Notes: generated from the sequence alone by a model not told the origin. A stretch of DNA of 55,319 nucleotides from Seonamhaeicola maritimus (GCF_008056315.1 NZ_VRKQ01000020.1:1-55319); one strand, 5' to 3'; shown: positions 9,244-19,008, counted from the first letter of the stretch. Made by a program: numbers and translations.

Positions 9244-10782
9244 TTAGAATGGAACATCATTATCATCGTCATTAAAAGAACTACCAAAAGCTTGGTCAGG
9301 ACTTGCCTTAAAATCGTCGGCCTTAAAGGTGTCATCGTTTGCAGCAGCATTCATTTTAGAATGAAACTCAAAAGGAGAATCGAAGTCATCTAAATTATCA
9401 AACTTACCTAAGTGACCTAAGAACTTCAACCTGATGTTTTCTAATCCACCATTTCTGTGTTTTGCAATAATGAATTCCGCTTGTCCTTCGGTAGGTGAAC
9501 GCTCTTCATCATCCCATTCATCAATTTTATAATACTCCGGTCTGTAAATAAAGCTAACAATATCGGCATCCTGCTCAATAGCTCCAGATTCACGTAAATC
9601 TGATAATAATGGACGTTTACTTCCTCCACGTGTTTCAACAGCACGAGACAACTGTGATAAGGCAATTACAGGTACATTCAACTCTTTTGCCAAGGCTTTT
9701 AAGTTTCTAGAAATCATAGAAATTTCTTGTTCTCTATTACCCCCATGACTGGTTCCTCCTGTCATAAGTTGTAAGTAATCAATCATGATTAATTTAATAC
9801 CATGTTGTGATGATAAACGACGTGCTTTTGCTCTTAAATCAAAAATAGAAAGTGACGGCGTATCATCAATAAACAGAGGTGCCTTTTCTAAACCTTTTAC
9901 CTTTACATTTAATTGCTCCCACTCGTGTTTTTCTAATTTACCAGTACGTAGTTTTTCGGAAGATAATCCTGTTTCACTAGAAATTAAACGTGTAATTAAT
10001 TGAACAGAGGCCATCTCTAAAGAGAAGAAAGCCACAGGAATATTTTGATCAACAGCAATATTTCTCGCCATGGACAAAGTTAATGCCGTTTTACCCATAC
10101 CAGGACGCGCAGCCACAATAATTAAATCTGACGGTTGCCAACCAGAAGTTAATTTATCAAGTTTAGTAAAACCGGTTGGAATTCCACTTAAGCCTTCTTT
10201 GTTTGAGATTTCCTCAATCTTCTTTTTTGCTTGAATTACTAATTCTTGAGCTGTCTCACTAGATTTTTTAATATTCCCTTGGGTAACTTCATATAATTTT
10301 GACTCAGCCTTATCTAATAAATCAAAAACATCTTTTGTTTCATCATAAGAATCTTCAATAATTTCACTTGAAATTTTAATTAAACTACGTTGAATAAATT
10401 TTTGTAAAATAATGCGAGCGTGAAACTCAATATGAGCAGAAGAAGACACTTTTTGAGTTAAAGAAATGAGATAAAAATCACCACCTGTCATTTCTAACTT
10501 TGAGTTCTTCTTTAACTGCGTTGAAACCGTTAATAAGTCAATAGGTTCACTGTTTTCAAATAGCTGAAATATTGCCTCAAAAATATATTGATGAGCTTCT
10601 TTATAAAAAGCATCTGGACTTAAAATATCAATAACCTCGTCAACTCCCTTTTTATCTATCATCATCGCGCCAAGCACAACTTCCTCTAAATCAATAGCTT
10701 GCGGTGGTATCTTTCCTTTTTCAAGGCTAATTAGAGTACTTTTATCTACTTTATATCCTTGAATTTGACTAGGTTGTTTCAT
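9244..10782 (-). CDS. dnaB: Replicative DNA helicase DnaB
   Basis: A 512-residue hexameric 5'-3' helicase that unwinds the replication fork. The N-terminal DnaB domain contains PPQAIDLEEVVLGAMMIDK. The RecA-like domain has Walker A AARPGMGKTALTLSMA, Walker B LIMIDYLQLM and the C-terminal motif with SDLRESGAIEQDADIV. The C-terminal tail is acidic (SFNDDDNDVPF). The start at 10782 (MKQPSQIQGYK) is preferred to an upstream in-frame ATG that adds nine hydrophobic residues not expected in DnaB. No intein is seen. Confidence 0.95.
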   Translation of the reverse strand: MKQPSQIQGYKVDKSTLISLEKGKIPPQAIDLEEVVLGAMMIDKKGVDEVIDILSPDAFYKEAHQYIFEAIFQLFENSEPIDLLTVSTQLKKNSKLEMTGGDFYLISLTQKVSSSAHIEFHARIILQKFIQRSLIKISSEIIEDSYDETKDVFDLLDKAESKLYEVTQGNIKKSSETAQELVIQAKKKIEEISNKEGLSGIPTGFTKLDKLTSGWQPSDLIIVAARPGMGKTALTLSMARNIAVDQNIPVAFFSLEMASVQLITRLISSETGLSSEKLRTGKLEKHEWEQLNVKVKGLEKAPLFIDDTPSLSIFDLRAKARRLSSQHGIKLIMIDYLQLMTGGTSHGGNREQEISMISRNLKALAKELNVPVIALSQLSRAVETRGGSKRPLLSDLRESGAIEQDADIVSFIYRPEYYKIDEWDDEERSPTEGQAEFIIAKHRNGGLENIRLKFLGHLGKFDNLDDFDSPFEFHSKMNAAANDDTFKADDFKASPDQAFGSSFNDDDNDVPF

Positions 10783-10895
10783 AACTACGAAAGTAATTAA
10801 AAAGAACATGTGATTAACGATTAAATAATATACCGTTTTTAACCACTAGTTAACATTTTAACTGTTAATAACTTAAATATATTGTGAATAAGCAT

Positions 10896-10922
10896 AAAAA
10901 AACCTGAAGTGACTAACTTCAG
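10896..10922 (-). terminator. Intrinsic terminator after accA
   Basis: Read on the minus strand, CTGAAGT, a 5-nt loop and ACTTCAG form a 7-bp stem (10904-10922), followed by a run of T (A at 10896-10902 on the plus strand). It ends the accA transcript before dnaB. Confidence 0.8.
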
Positions 10923-10950
10923 ATTTCATTATATCATGGTTTTAAAAGAG

Positions 10951-11904
10951 TTACCCTTTATACACGCCCATATTAGCATATTTATCCATACGTTTTGCAA
11001 CTAAATCTTTTGGTGATAAGTTTTTTAAATCCTCAAAAGAATTCATAATGGAACTACTAACTGTAGCGAAAGTTTTTTCTCTATCTCTATGAGCTCCACC
11101 TAATGGTTCTTTAATAATTCCGTCTACCAGCTTAAGCTTTTTCATATCATTTGCAGTAAGCTTTAATGATTCAGCAGCTTGCTCTTTATACTCCCAACTA
11201 CGCCATAATATAGACGAACATGATTCAGGAGAAATAACAGAATACCATGTGTTTTCTAGCATCAACACTACATCTCCCACACCAATACCTAAGGCACCTC
11301 CTGAAGCTCCTTCACCAATAACAACAGTGATAATTGGCACTTCTAATCTGGTCATTTCTAGTATGTTTCTCGCAATAGCTTCTCCCTGTCCACGCTCTTC
11401 AGCCTCCAAACCTGGATAAGCACCTGGCGTATCTAGAAGAGTCACTACAGGAATACCAAACTTTTCTGCTGATTTCATTAAACGTAATGCCTTTCTATAT
11501 CCTTCAGGGTTTGCCATTCCAAAGTTTCTGTATTGTCTGGTTTTTGTATTATAGCCTTTCTGCTGACCAATAAACATAAAACTTTGGTCGCCTATTTTAC
11601 CTAAACCACCAATCATAGCTTTATCATCTTTAAAACTTCTATCTCCGTGTAACTCTAAAAAAGAATCACCGCAAATAGCATTGATATAATCTAAGGTGTA
11701 AGGTCTGTCTGGGTGACGAGATAACTGAACTCGTTGCCAAGGCGTTAAGTTTTTATATAAGTCTTTTTGAGTTGCTTTCAGTTTCTTCTCTATTTGAGAA
11801 CAAGTCTCAGTAACATCAACTTCACTCTCTTCTCCTATAATTCTACATTTTTGAAGTTGGTCTTCTAGTTCTTTAATAGGAAGTTCAAATTCTAAATATT
11901 CCAT
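10951..11904 (-). CDS. accA: Acetyl-CoA carboxylase carboxyltransferase subunit alpha
   Basis: A 317-residue subunit of the carboxyltransferase that makes malonyl-CoA for fatty acid synthesis, partner of AccD. Hallmarks include [20 protein letters not shown], the carboxyltransferase core [20 protein letters not shown] and [15 protein letters not shown]. Length is typical. It is followed by a clear terminator. It lies 70 bp downstream of the eamA-type gene and may be cotranscribed from tgt. Confidence 0.96.
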   Translation of the reverse strand: MEYLEFELPIKELEDQLQKCRIIGEESEVDVTETCSQIEKKLKATQKDLYKNLTPWQRVQLSRHPDRPYTLDYINAICGDSFLELHGDRSFKDDKAMIGGLGKIGDQSFMFIGQQKGYNTKTRQYRNFGMANPEGYRKALRLMKSAEKFGIPVVTLLDTPGAYPGLEAEERGQGEAIARNILEMTRLEVPIITVVIGEGASGGALGIGVGDVVLMLENTWYSVISPESCSSILWRSWEYKEQAAESLKLTANDMKKLKLVDGIIKEPLGGAHRDREKTFATVSSSIMNSFEDLKNLSPKDLVAKRMDKYANMGVYKG

Positions 11905-11974
11905 AAGAATTCTTGTTTAGGCTATTAACTTTTGGTTAGGCTACAAATATAAAAACTTTAATCTTGATTAAGCA

Positions 11975-12871
11975 TTAAGATGTTTTTCTTTTTAGTTTTC
12001 TAGAATTTTTAATTATTCCATTCAGTATCACTGTTATAATTATAAGAATAGCTCCATAATAAAATGAAGTACTCATTTTTTCTTTCTCTGGAAACAATAT
12101 TATGGCCATTAAAATACCATAAATAGGCTCCAAATTATATGTTAGAATTACAGTATAAGGACTTATAAGTTTCATTACATAAACTGAGGCAATAAAAGCA
12201 TAGGCAGTACAAACTGATGCTAATATGAATAGATAAATAAAATCGGATGTACTTAGATTGAAGAAATCTTGAGTGAAACCATCAGTAAAAAACAAAAGGT
12301 ATAAGGATATAAAAAAGACACCACTTAAAAACTCGTAAAACGAAATTACTGTAGCTGTATGTTGCTTTAAAAAGCTACCATTTAAAACTGCAAATAAAGA
12401 TGAAAAAAAAGCCGATGATATCCCTAAAAGAATACCTGTAAGGTATTTAATTTCACTTTGCGTAATAATAAAAACCCCAAATATTACTATAATTCCGAAA
12501 AGGATTTCATACCAAATGATTTTTCGTTTATAAATTATTGGTTCTATAAATGAAGCAAAAAACGCTCCTGTTGAAAACATAGCTAGTGCAATTGAAATAT
12601 TAGCCTCATCAATAGCTCCAAAAAAGGTTATCCAATGTAAAGCTATTATAATTCCAGCTACCGATAGTTTTAATACGGACTTAAGCCTAATCTTTAATTT
12701 TACTTTAGCAACCTTAATGTAGATAAACATTAAAATAGCAGCTATTACCATTCTAAACCAAACTAAAGGGATAGCTGTTATAGTTATTAATTCACCTAAA
12801 ATAGCAGTGAAACCAGCAATAAAAACTAAAAAATGAAGATGTAAATAATTTTTAAGTTTAGCGTTTGGCAT
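11975..12871 (-). CDS. EamA/DMT-family transporter
   Basis: A 298-residue inner-membrane protein of about ten hydrophobic segments, organised as two EamA repeats of five helices each (drug/metabolite transporter superfamily). The second repeat has the typical SVYVMKLISPYTVILTYNLE followed by PIYGILMAIILFPEK. The substrate cannot be predicted. The start overlaps the end of the preceding permease gene by 14 bp, which argues for translational coupling. Confidence 0.85.
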   Translation of the reverse strand: MPNAKLKNYLHLHFLVFIAGFTAILGELITITAIPLVWFRMVIAAILMFIYIKVAKVKLKIRLKSVLKLSVAGIIIALHWITFFGAIDEANISIALAMFSTGAFFASFIEPIIYKRKIIWYEILFGIIVIFGVFIITQSEIKYLTGILLGISSAFFSSLFAVLNGSFLKQHTATVISFYEFLSGVFFISLYLLFFTDGFTQDFFNLSTSDFIYLFILASVCTAYAFIASVYVMKLISPYTVILTYNLEPIYGILMAIILFPEKEKMSTSFYYGAILIIITVILNGIIKNSRKLKRKTS

Positions 12872-13934
12872 TGTATAAAAGGTATACCGCTAAAATACCA
12901 AAAATGACATTAGGAAACCATACCGCAATAAGTGGTGGAAAATCTGATTGTTCTGCCATAACACCAAAAATCTTATCGAAAAACACAAAAACCATAGCTA
13001 TACATATACCTACGGCAAGATTAACTCCCATACCACCACGTCTCTTAATTGAGGATACTGCCACAGCAATAATTGTTAATATGAAAACGGAAACTGGTAA
13101 ACTCCATTTCCGATACAGAACCAATTTAAAACGCCCAACATCTGAAGAGCCTTTAGCTTCTTCCGCTTCAATAAACCGTTTTAAGTCGCCATATGTTTTT
13201 GTTTCTGCTGCATAAATAACTGGAATAAGTTCCTTTACTTTGAAATCGAAAAGCGTATCCTTTCTCCTTAAAAACTCTATCTTATCTTCGTTTTCAAGAA
13301 TATCCCTTTTAACCCAATCTTGCAGTCTATAAATGGTATCTTTTTCAAGATATTTAATCGTAGTAGCCGTAATTTTATAGGTAAGCTTGTTATTATCAAA
13401 ATGTTCTAATGTAAAATTACGTCCATAGTTGTTTTTCACATCAAAACTACTCACATAAATAACTTCATTATCATTAATCTGCCTAAATACATTGGTGTTA
13501 TTTACAGCTTTCCTACCTTTTTTTAGATACTTATAACTAAAATCATTAAACCCTTCACTTGCTTTTGGGGCTAAAATCATTCCTAAAACCAAAGAAAAAA
13601 TAGCAATAACAACAGCCCCCATTAAATATGGCCTTAAAAACCTAGTAAATGAGACTCCTGAACTTAAAAAAGCAATTACCTCTGTATTATTGGCTAACTT
13701 GGAAGTAAACCATATGACGGATATAAATAAGAATAGAGGGAAAAGTAGATAGGTAAAGTAAATGGTAAAGTCTAAAAAATAAATTAGCACTTCAGAGAGA
13801 GGCACCTCATTTTCAAGAATTTTACCAATTTTTTCTGCTAAGTGTACTGTTATCATGATAGGGATAAACAGTAGTAATAACATGGTAAATGTTAGTAAAT
13901 AACGCTTTAATATGTACCAATCAAGAATCTTCAT
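12858..13934 (-). CDS. LptF/LptG family LPS-export permease
   Basis: A 358-residue permease of the YjgP/YjgQ family. In the Lpt machine, LptF/LptG with LptB2 extract lipopolysaccharide from the inner membrane. It starts MKILDWYILKRYLLTF, the typical amphipathic start, and has three N-terminal helices, a periplasmic jellyroll-like part (about 130-255) and three C-terminal helices (VFILTIIAVAVSSIKRRGGM). I cannot say whether it plays the LptF or the LptG role. It begins 6 bp after the tgt stop, so tgt, this gene and the EamA gene look like one operon. Confidence 0.88.
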   Translation of the reverse strand: MKILDWYILKRYLLTFTMLLLLFIPIMITVHLAEKIGKILENEVPLSEVLIYFLDFTIYFTYLLFPLFLFISVIWFTSKLANNTEVIAFLSSGVSFTRFLRPYLMGAVVIAIFSLVLGMILAPKASEGFNDFSYKYLKKGRKAVNNTNVFRQINDNEVIYVSSFDVKNNYGRNFTLEHFDNNKLTYKITATTIKYLEKDTIYRLQDWVKRDILENEDKIEFLRRKDTLFDFKVKELIPVIYAAETKTYGDLKRFIEAEEAKGSSDVGRFKLVLYRKWSLPVSVFILTIIAVAVSSIKRRGGMGVNLAVGICIAMVFVFFDKIFGVMAEQSDFPPLIAVWFPNVIFGILAVYLLYNAKR

Positions 13935-13940
13935 TAACCT

Positions 13941-15071
13941 CTATAAGCGTTTATCCATTTGTTTTATCATTTTATCTTTCCAATATCTAAAATCTCCCGC
14001 TAATATATGTTTTCTAGCTTCGCGAACCAACCACAAATAGAATCCCAAATTATGTATGGTTGCAATTTGTTTTCCTAATAATTCATTAACTGAAAACAAA
14101 TGACGCAAATACGCTTTGCTATATTCGGTATCTACAAAAGTTATACACATTTCATCTATAGGTGAAAAATCATCCTCCCATTTTTTATTTTTAATATTAA
14201 TGGAGCCATGAGCGGTAAACAACATTCCGTTTCTAGCATTTCTAGTTGGCATTACACAATCAAACATGTCTACACCTAACGCAATATTTTCTAAAATATT
14301 GATTGGAGTACCAACTCCCATTAAATATCTTGGCTTGTCTTCTGGCAATATACTACAAACAACATCGGTCATGGCATACATTTCCTCTGCAGGTTCTCCA
14401 ACCGACAAACCTCCAATAGCATTACCAACTGCTCCAGAATTTGCAATGTACTCTGCAGACTGCATACGCAAGTCTTTATAGGTGCTTCCTTGAACTATAG
14501 GGAAAAAGGCCTGATTATAGTCATATTTAAGAGGTGTTTTTTTTAAATGAGTAATACATCTATCTAACCACCTATGTGTCATGTGCATAGAGCGTTTCGC
14601 ATAATTATAATCACAAGGGTATGGTGTACATTCATCAAAAGCCATGATAATATCAGCACCTATAGTCCTCTGAATTTCCATTACATTTTCTGGAGTAAAA
14701 ACATGATAACTCCCATCAATATGACTTTTAAACTTAACTCCTTCTTCTTTAATTTTTCTATTCGCGGATAAAGAATAAACTTGATAACCACCGGAATCTG
14801 TTAAAATATTTCTATCCCAGTTCATGAATTTATGAAGTCCACCCGCTTTTTCAATAATATGTGTTTGCGGACGCAAGTATAAATGATAGGTATTACCCAA
14901 AATAATATCTGGATTAATATCTTCTTTCAACTCGCGTTGATGCACCCCTTTGACAGTAGCTACAGTACCAACTGGCATAAAAATGGGTGTTTCAATAACA
15001 CCATGGTCAGTGGTTATTTTTCCAGCTCTGGCTTTACTTTGGGTGTCTTGTGATTTTAGTTGAAAATTCAT
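13941..15071 (-). CDS. tgt: tRNA-guanine transglycosylase, reduced zinc site
   Basis: A 376-residue enzyme that exchanges guanine 34 for preQ1 in queuosine tRNAs. Catalytic residues are visible: the general acid/base Asp in LTDSGGYQ and the nucleophile Asp in GVDMFDCVMPTRNARNG. Aligned without gaps to E. coli Tgt, the zinc ligands C302, C304, C307 and H333 correspond here to C309, T311, D314 and H340, so two of the four ligands are replaced. The start at 15071 gives MNFQLKSQDTQSKARAG and lies 21 nt after a TATCTTTG box. The longer open frame covers the divergent promoter and is not real. First gene of the tgt-lptF/G-eamA operon. Confidence 0.95.
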   Translation of the reverse strand: MNFQLKSQDTQSKARAGKITTDHGVIETPIFMPVGTVATVKGVHQRELKEDINPDIILGNTYHLYLRPQTHIIEKAGGLHKFMNWDRNILTDSGGYQVYSLSANRKIKEEGVKFKSHIDGSYHVFTPENVMEIQRTIGADIIMAFDECTPYPCDYNYAKRSMHMTHRWLDRCITHLKKTPLKYDYNQAFFPIVQGSTYKDLRMQSAEYIANSGAVGNAIGGLSVGEPAEEMYAMTDVVCSILPEDKPRYLMGVGTPINILENIALGVDMFDCVMPTRNARNGMLFTAHGSINIKNKKWEDDFSPIDEMCITFVDTEYSKAYLRHLFSVNELLGKQIATIHNLGFYLWLVREARKHILAGDFRYWKDKMIKQMDKRL

Positions 15072-15091
15072 TGATGTATCAATTCTGAGCG

Positions 15092-15099
15092 CAAAGATA
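15092..15099 (-). promoter_or_regulatory. -7 promoter element of tgt
   Basis: Reads TATCTTTG on the minus strand, matching TAnnTTTG, 20 nt before the tgt ATG. It fixes the tgt start downstream of it. Confidence 0.6.
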
Positions 15100-15121
15100 A
15101 TTAACTGAAAAATGATAGCTA

Positions 15122-15151
15122 TTGTTCTATAAAGAAAATAATTTAGCTTTG
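15122..15151 (+). promoter_or_regulatory. Promoter of the outer-membrane barrel gene
   Basis: TTG (15122-15124), 19 nt, TAGCTTTG (15144-15151): a near-consensus Bacteroidota promoter, 44 nt before the ATG at 15196. Confidence 0.7.
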
Positions 15152-15195
15152 GCAACGTTTTTGATAATGTTAAACAAATCTTAAAACGAACAATT

Positions 15196-15780
15196 ATGAG
15201 AAATGTATTTTTTATCGCTTTATTTGGACTACTACTAACTAACACCACCAACTCACAATCAGTTAATGGTTTCGGTTTTAAAGCTGGTTTAAATTACAAC
15301 GCCAACGGTAATTATTTTGAATCTATAAGTAGTAATGCCGAACACCCAGATAGAAATGTTGGCTATCATTTTGGGTTGTTTTCCAAATTTGGAAATCAAC
15401 TTTATTTTAAGCCAGAAGTTGTTTATACTAGTACAAAAAGTGATTATGACAATAATACTTTTAAAATGCAAAAACTAGATATTCCCTTACTTGTTGGAAT
15501 CAAAGTATTAGGGCCTTTAAGTGTTTATGGAGGACCGGCGTTCCAATTTATTTTAGACTCCGAATTCGATAATATTTCTATTAACAACATTGAAAAAGAT
15601 TTAACTTTTGGCCTCAATTTTGGAATTGGCCTTAATATGAAAAAAATTGGTTTAGACTTAAGATACGAGCGTGGACTTAACAATAATGAAGCATCATTTT
15701 TAAACAATAATGGCATTAACACTAGTAGAATAGACACCAGGCCAAATCAGCTCATTTTGAGTTTGTCTTTTATTCTTTAA
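15196..15780 (+). CDS. Porin-family outer-membrane beta-barrel protein
   Basis: A 194-residue protein with a signal peptide (residues 1-20) followed by alternating beta strands: GFGFKAGLNYNANGNYF, a YHFGLFSKFGNQLYFKPEVVY strand pair, LDIPLLVGIKVLGPLSVYGGP and a final RPNQLILSLSFIL ending in a hydrophobic residue. This is the OMP_b-brl_2/PorT-like layout common in Bacteroidota. Function unknown. It has its own promoter and terminator. Confidence 0.85.
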   Translation: MRNVFFIALFGLLLTNTTNSQSVNGFGFKAGLNYNANGNYFESISSNAEHPDRNVGYHFGLFSKFGNQLYFKPEVVYTSTKSDYDNNTFKMQKLDIPLLVGIKVLGPLSVYGGPAFQFILDSEFDNISINNIEKDLTFGLNFGIGLNMKKIGLDLRYERGLNNNEASFLNNNGINTSRIDTRPNQLILSLSFIL

Positions 15781-15801
15781 ATAATCATGGTATAGAATTT
15801 T

Positions 15802-15829
15802 AGAGGTCGTTTTTAACGGCCTCTTTTTT
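15802..15829 (+). terminator. Intrinsic terminator of the barrel gene
   Basis: AGAGGTCGTT (15802-15811), loop TTT, AACGGCCTCT (15815-15824), with one wobble pair, then a T tract to 15829. Confidence 0.85.
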
Positions 15830-15830
15830 A

Positions 15831-17555
15831 TTAATGATTAACAGCGTCCCCTGCTCCACTAGGAATTCTTATGTTTTCAACGATGTCTTGAACATCTTCT
15901 GGAGGTGCCGGAGTAAACTTCATTATAGTAATGGAAACTATAAAATTTAACAACATGGCTACTGTTCCAAAACCTTCAGGTGAAATTCCAAACCACCATT
16001 CACTTTTATCCGGTAAAGTTTCGTCAAACCAACCCAATTTATATTTAATCATATACAAAAGCATAGCTAAAATACCAACAACCATACCTGCAATAGCACC
16101 TTCCTTATTCATTCGTTTATAGAAGATTCCAAGAATAATAGCGGGAAAGAAAGAGGCCGCAGCTAACCCAAAAGCTAGTGCAACTACAGCCGCTACAAAA
16201 CCTGGTGGATGTATTCCATAATAACCTGCTACAACCACTGCACCAACTGCAGATAACCGTGCAGCTACCAATTCTCCTTTTTCGGAGATGGAAGGCTTAA
16301 ATACTTTTTTAATTAAATCATGAGAAACTGATGAAGAAATAACCAATAATAACCCTGCGGCTGTTGATAATGCTGCTGCTAAACCACCGGCGGCAACCAA
16401 GGCTATGACCCAATTTGGTAATTTAGCAATTTCAGGATTTGCTAGTACCATTATATCTCTATCAATAGTTAGTTCATTCTCTTCTTTATTGGCTAAATAT
16501 TGAATATTACCATCTTCGTTTTTGTCTTTAAAACTTATGAGACCAGTTGTTTCCCATTTCTTAAACCATTCTGGCATGCTTGTATAAGGTTTATCAGAAA
16601 CTGTTTCTATCATGTTAGTTCTTGCAAAAACAGCCACTGCAGGCGCGGTTGTATATAGTAATACAATAAGTAACAAAGCTATACCTGCAGATTTGCGTGC
16701 ATCTCTAACTCGTTTTACGGTAAAAAAACGGACTATCACATGTGGTAATCCAGCAGTTCCAACCATTAAAGCTAGTGTTATTGCAAAAACATCGATGGTT
16801 GATTTTGAGCCTTCGGTATATTCCGCAAAACCCAACTCCGTACTTAAACCATCTAACTTATCAAGTAGAAATCCTGAACCATCAGCTAGTTCTCCCCCAA
16901 ACCCAAATTGAGGAATAGGGTTTCCGGTCATTTGAATAGAAATAAAAATAGCTGGAACCATAAATGCAAAAATGAGCACACAATACTGAGCTACCTGCGT
17001 ATATGTAATACCTTTCATTCCTCCTAAAACAGCATAAAACAATACAATTAGCATCCCAATAATGACACCTGTATTTATATCTACTTCCAAAAACCTAGAG
17101 AACACAATACCAACACCCCTCATTTGACCTGCAACATATGTAAAAGACACAATAAGAGCACAAAAAACAGCAACAATACGAGCCGTTTTTGAGTAATATC
17201 TATCACCTATAAAATCAGGAACTGTAAACTTTCCAAACTTTCTTAAATATGGTGCTAAAAGTAAAGCCAGTAGCACATAACCACCGGTCCAACCCATCAA
17301 ATAAACAGCGCCATCATATCCAGCAAAAGAAATAATTCCGGCCATGGATATAAATGATGCGGCACTCATCCAATCCGCTGCAGTGGCCATACCATTCGCC
17401 CAAGGAGAAACACCACCTCCAGCAATATAAAATTCTTTTGTAGAACTTGCCCTAGACCAAATAGCAATACCTATATATAAAGTAAAAGTTATTCCAACTA
17501 AAATATAGGTCCAATCCTGTACGCCTATGGCTGCAATTATTGAATTAATTATCAT
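15831..17555 (-). CDS. Sodium:solute symporter, large subunit (SSS family)
   Basis: A 574-residue membrane protein with about 13 helices. It begins after a short leader with WTYILVGITFTLYIGIAIWS and has ANGMATAADWMSAASFISMAG, typical of the ActP/VC_2705 subgroup of sodium:solute symporters. An insertion with a DKNEDGNIQY loop (about residue 345) is also usual in this subgroup. The substrate is probably a small organic acid such as acetate, but this is inference. It overlaps the DUF4212 gene by 11 bp, and the two probably form a two-component transporter. Confidence 0.88.
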   Translation of the reverse strand: MIINSIIAAIGVQDWTYILVGITFTLYIGIAIWSRASSTKEFYIAGGGVSPWANGMATAADWMSAASFISMAGIISFAGYDGAVYLMGWTGGYVLLALLLAPYLRKFGKFTVPDFIGDRYYSKTARIVAVFCALIVSFTYVAGQMRGVGIVFSRFLEVDINTGVIIGMLIVLFYAVLGGMKGITYTQVAQYCVLIFAFMVPAIFISIQMTGNPIPQFGFGGELADGSGFLLDKLDGLSTELGFAEYTEGSKSTIDVFAITLALMVGTAGLPHVIVRFFTVKRVRDARKSAGIALLLIVLLYTTAPAVAVFARTNMIETVSDKPYTSMPEWFKKWETTGLISFKDKNEDGNIQYLANKEENELTIDRDIMVLANPEIAKLPNWVIALVAAGGLAAALSTAAGLLLVISSSVSHDLIKKVFKPSISEKGELVAARLSAVGAVVVAGYYGIHPPGFVAAVVALAFGLAAASFFPAIILGIFYKRMNKEGAIAGMVVGILAMLLYMIKYKLGWFDETLPDKSEWWFGISPEGFGTVAMLLNFIVSITIMKFTPAPPEDVQDIVENIRIPSGAGDAVNH

Positions 17556-17802
17556 AACCGTATTTTTTATCTAGTTTATTCATAAGGCGAACATATACAA
17601 AGATGAGAATAACAAACACATACATAGAACCTTGTTGTGCAAACCAAAAACCTAGTTTAAAACCTGCTACTTTAAAAGTGTTTAATTCATCTTTAAATAA
17701 TATTCCTGCTCCATAGGATACTGAAAACCAGATAGTAAGTAAGATTAAAACATATTTAATGTTTTCTTTCCAATAGGCCTTTGCCTTATCTTTTTTTGTC
17801 AT
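17545..17802 (-). CDS. DUF4212 sodium:solute symporter small subunit
   Basis: An 85-residue protein with two transmembrane helices (about 17-35 and 55-73) and the motif FKLGFWFAQQGSMYVFVILI that characterises the small subunit (DUF4212) found beside VC_2705-type symporters. It is translated first and overlaps the large subunit by 11 bp, so the two are probably translationally coupled. Confidence 0.88.
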   Translation of the reverse strand: MTKKDKAKAYWKENIKYVLILLTIWFSVSYGAGILFKDELNTFKVAGFKLGFWFAQQGSMYVFVILIFVYVRLMNKLDKKYGYDN

Positions 17803-17881
17803 TTTTTAGTTGGTTATGGTCTTTAAATATATAAAAACGTATTTTTAATACCGCAAGTTTGAAAGAATCAATTTATAACGA

Positions 17882-18253
17882 ATGGCATACGACCAATATT
17901 TAGCAGACCGAATAAGACGACAACTCAAAGAAAAAAAAGCCAACTTCACAGACCAGAAAATGATGGGTGGCTTACTATTTAAATTAGATGGAAAAATGCT
18001 TTGTGGTATCCATATAGATAAAAAATATGGAGATAGTTTATTAATGGCAAGAATTGGAGAATCAGTTTACGAAAAAGAGTTAGAAAAGCCACTTTGTTTG
18101 CCTATGGATTTTACGGGGCGTCCTATGAGAGGTTACATTTTTGTAACGCCTGAGGGGTTTGATTCTGAAGACGATTTAAGCTATTGGCTAGATTTATGTA
18201 TTGCTTTTAACCCTTTAGCAAAGGCTAGTATACGACGGAAAAAGAAGTCTTAA
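17882..18253 (+). CDS. TfoX N-terminal domain protein
   Basis: A 123-residue cytoplasmic protein with the TfoX/Sxy N-terminal fold: KMMGGLLFKLDGKMLCGIH and MDFTGRPMRGYIFVTPEGF. It lacks the C-terminal TfoX domain of the competence regulator. Single-domain versions are widespread and of unknown role, so a competence function should not be assumed. Divergent from the symporter pair. Confidence 0.82.
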   Translation: MAYDQYLADRIRRQLKEKKANFTDQKMMGGLLFKLDGKMLCGIHIDKKYGDSLLMARIGESVYEKELEKPLCLPMDFTGRPMRGYIFVTPEGFDSEDDLSYWLDLCIAFNPLAKASIRRKKKS

Positions 18254-18667
18254 TAAAACGTCAATTTAAAGCAATTGTTAAAAAATCATCATTAAAAATT
18301 ACTTTTTTGTTCTTTGAATAAAAATCAAATTTCATCCAAAAACATTTTAAATTTGATAATCATAAACCTTTTAAGAGGTTTTTATCCTTTATTTAGATTT
18401 ATTATAAATTATTGTCAAAATAAAATTATATTAAAAACATGACATTTGTAAGGTTTTGCATTTTTTCATTTATATATTTTTGACCCCATAATATTTAGGA
18501 CATAAAACTCTTTTAAAACTAAAATCTTGAATTTAAAGAAAAAAGAAATTCTCCCCAATAAAAAGTCTAGATGGCGACCTGTAGCTGTTGTTATGATAGC
18601 ATAAGAATATCTCATCTCGTCCAGAACTTGCTATGTTCACTGATTATAGAGATGTTTTTAACCTTGA
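18254..18667. other. Gene-free AT-rich spacer with a weak terminator
   Basis: There is no credible open frame. A hairpin AAACCT (18364-18369) / AGGTTT (18376-18381) followed by T could be a weak terminator for the TfoX-like gene. The rest shows nothing I can name. Confidence 0.5.
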
Positions 18668-19006
18668 TTAAATATCCTCCAACGCTTCTTTTTCAGTTGG
18701 TTTAACATCTAAAATCGAACTGAACCCAGATATGTCAAGAATTTCTTGAACTACATCATTAGCACAACAAAGCTTAACTGCTCCGGAAGCAGCTGTCATT
18801 TTCTTAGCTGTAGCAAGAAAAATACGCAGTCCTGCACTACTAACATACTTCGTATTTTCAAGATTGATAATTATTTTTTTTGTGCCTTTATCCAGTAAAT
18901 TATTGATTTCTGTTTCAGCGTCAGGAGCTGTATTTGTGTCCAAGTTACCATTCAAAGCAATTAAGACTACATTATTCACTTCTTTTATTTTTATTACTAG
19001 TGCCAT
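18668..19006 (-). CDS. STAS-domain anti-sigma factor antagonist
   Basis: A 112-residue single STAS domain. The segment KYVSSAGLRIFLATAKKM carries the serine that is phosphorylated in SpoIIAA/RsbV-type antagonists. In partner switching, the unphosphorylated form binds and neutralises a kinase/anti-sigma protein. It starts 2 bp after the stop of the large sensor protein that carries both an HATPase kinase domain and a PP2C phosphatase domain, so its phosphorylation partner is very likely that protein. The final target is not visible here. Confidence 0.88.
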   Translation of the reverse strand: MALVIKIKEVNNVVLIALNGNLDTNTAPDAETEINNLLDKGTKKIIINLENTKYVSSAGLRIFLATAKKMTAASGAVKLCCANDVVQEILDISGFSSILDVKPTEKEALEDI

Positions 19007-19008
19007 TT

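Noticed and set aside
12865-13215. 116-codon plus-strand frame over the LptF/G gene
   Set aside because: Antisense shadow of a conserved permease; no promoter or family support.
15072-15251. N-terminal extension of Tgt by 60 residues
   Set aside because: It covers the tgt TATCTTTG box, the divergent promoter and the start of the barrel gene; family length supports the start at 15071.
17882-18253. TfoX-like gene as evidence of competence regulation
   Set aside because: Only the N-terminal TfoX domain is present; such single-domain proteins have no shown competence role.
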